Assembly: GCA_002339805.1 (NCBI GenBank)
Contig: DDKW01000033.1
Span: 1-6,069 of the forward strand
Length of the DNA: 6,069 bases
Direction: 5' to 3'
Source of the DNA: Dehalococcoidia bacterium UBA2588
GTDB taxonomy: Bacteria; Chloroflexota; Dehalococcoidia; Lucifugimonadales; UBA3495
Numbering within the stretch: the stretch's first letter is position 1; the number at the start of each line of letters is the position of its first letter. Below the pieces are notes generated by a model. The model was not told the DNA's origin. It was given only the letters and a program-made list of their open reading frames with translations, and did no database searches. The position numbers and the translations under genes are program-made. Positions 6,069-6,069 of the stretch are shown here, in pieces.

Positions 6069-6069
6069 T
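6024..6069 (-). repeat. 21-bp tandem repeat coding a Lys-Lys-Ala-Pro-Ala-Glu heptad tail
   Basis: Two adjacent 21-bp copies (6024-6044 and 6045-6065) differ at a single base, and a third begins at 6066 and runs off the window. Each holds a T6 run on the plus strand (A6 on the coding strand) followed by a CTTCAGCAGGTGC block. The period is a multiple of three, so it preserves the reading frame and encodes a 7-residue repeat. The total copy number cannot be seen. Confidence 0.85.

Overview
The window looks like a piece of a moderately AT-rich bacterial chromosome with ordinary housekeeping and uptake genes. The best taxonomic guess is a Chloroflexota lineage, such as marine SAR202 or Dehalococcoidia-like bacteria. 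That guess rests on the Ala/Pro/Val-rich linker after the lipoprotein cysteine of the solute-binding protein, the run of family-5 solute-binding proteins, the GTG/TTG starts, and a DnaE with an HLH-type PHP domain and a conserved extra C-terminal domain. It is an inference from protein style; no rRNA or tRNA gene is present to settle it.

Layout. Bases 1-199 (+) are the 3' end of a gene that probably encodes a family-5 ABC-transporter solute-binding protein, followed by a GC-rich intrinsic terminator (261-289). Bases 290-485 are a very AT-rich spacer holding a candidate promoter and a consensus Shine-Dalgarno. Bases 486-2300 (+) encode a complete 604-residue lipoprotein of the same broad solute-binding class. 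A short convergent spacer (2301-2362) holds a perfect 30-bp palindrome that acts as the terminator of the opposite gene. Bases 2363-5935 (-) encode a complete 1190-residue DNA polymerase III alpha subunit (dnaE). Upstream of dnaE on the same strand, the window edge catches the Lys/Ala/Pro-repeat tail of another gene, ending at 6000.

How the genes relate. The two plus-strand genes are consecutive but separately terminated, so they probably supply alternative binding subunits to ABC importers; no permease or ATPase gene lies in the window. dnaE is convergent to them and functionally unrelated. It is probably transcribed together with the partial gene upstream, because no terminator lies in the 64-bp gap. 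The two complete genes contrast in expression signals: the binding protein has a near-perfect ribosome binding site and higher GC, while dnaE has a TTG start and only a weak GGA element.

I see no defence system, mobile element, CRISPR array, structured RNA gene or clearly novel system here. The points most worth checking are the preserved metal-binding set in the DnaE PHP domain (possible built-in proofreading), two altered motifs in DnaE, paired cysteines in the binding protein, a 9-codon ORF overlapping its start, and an open frame continuing past the stop of the edge gene into the dnaE start.
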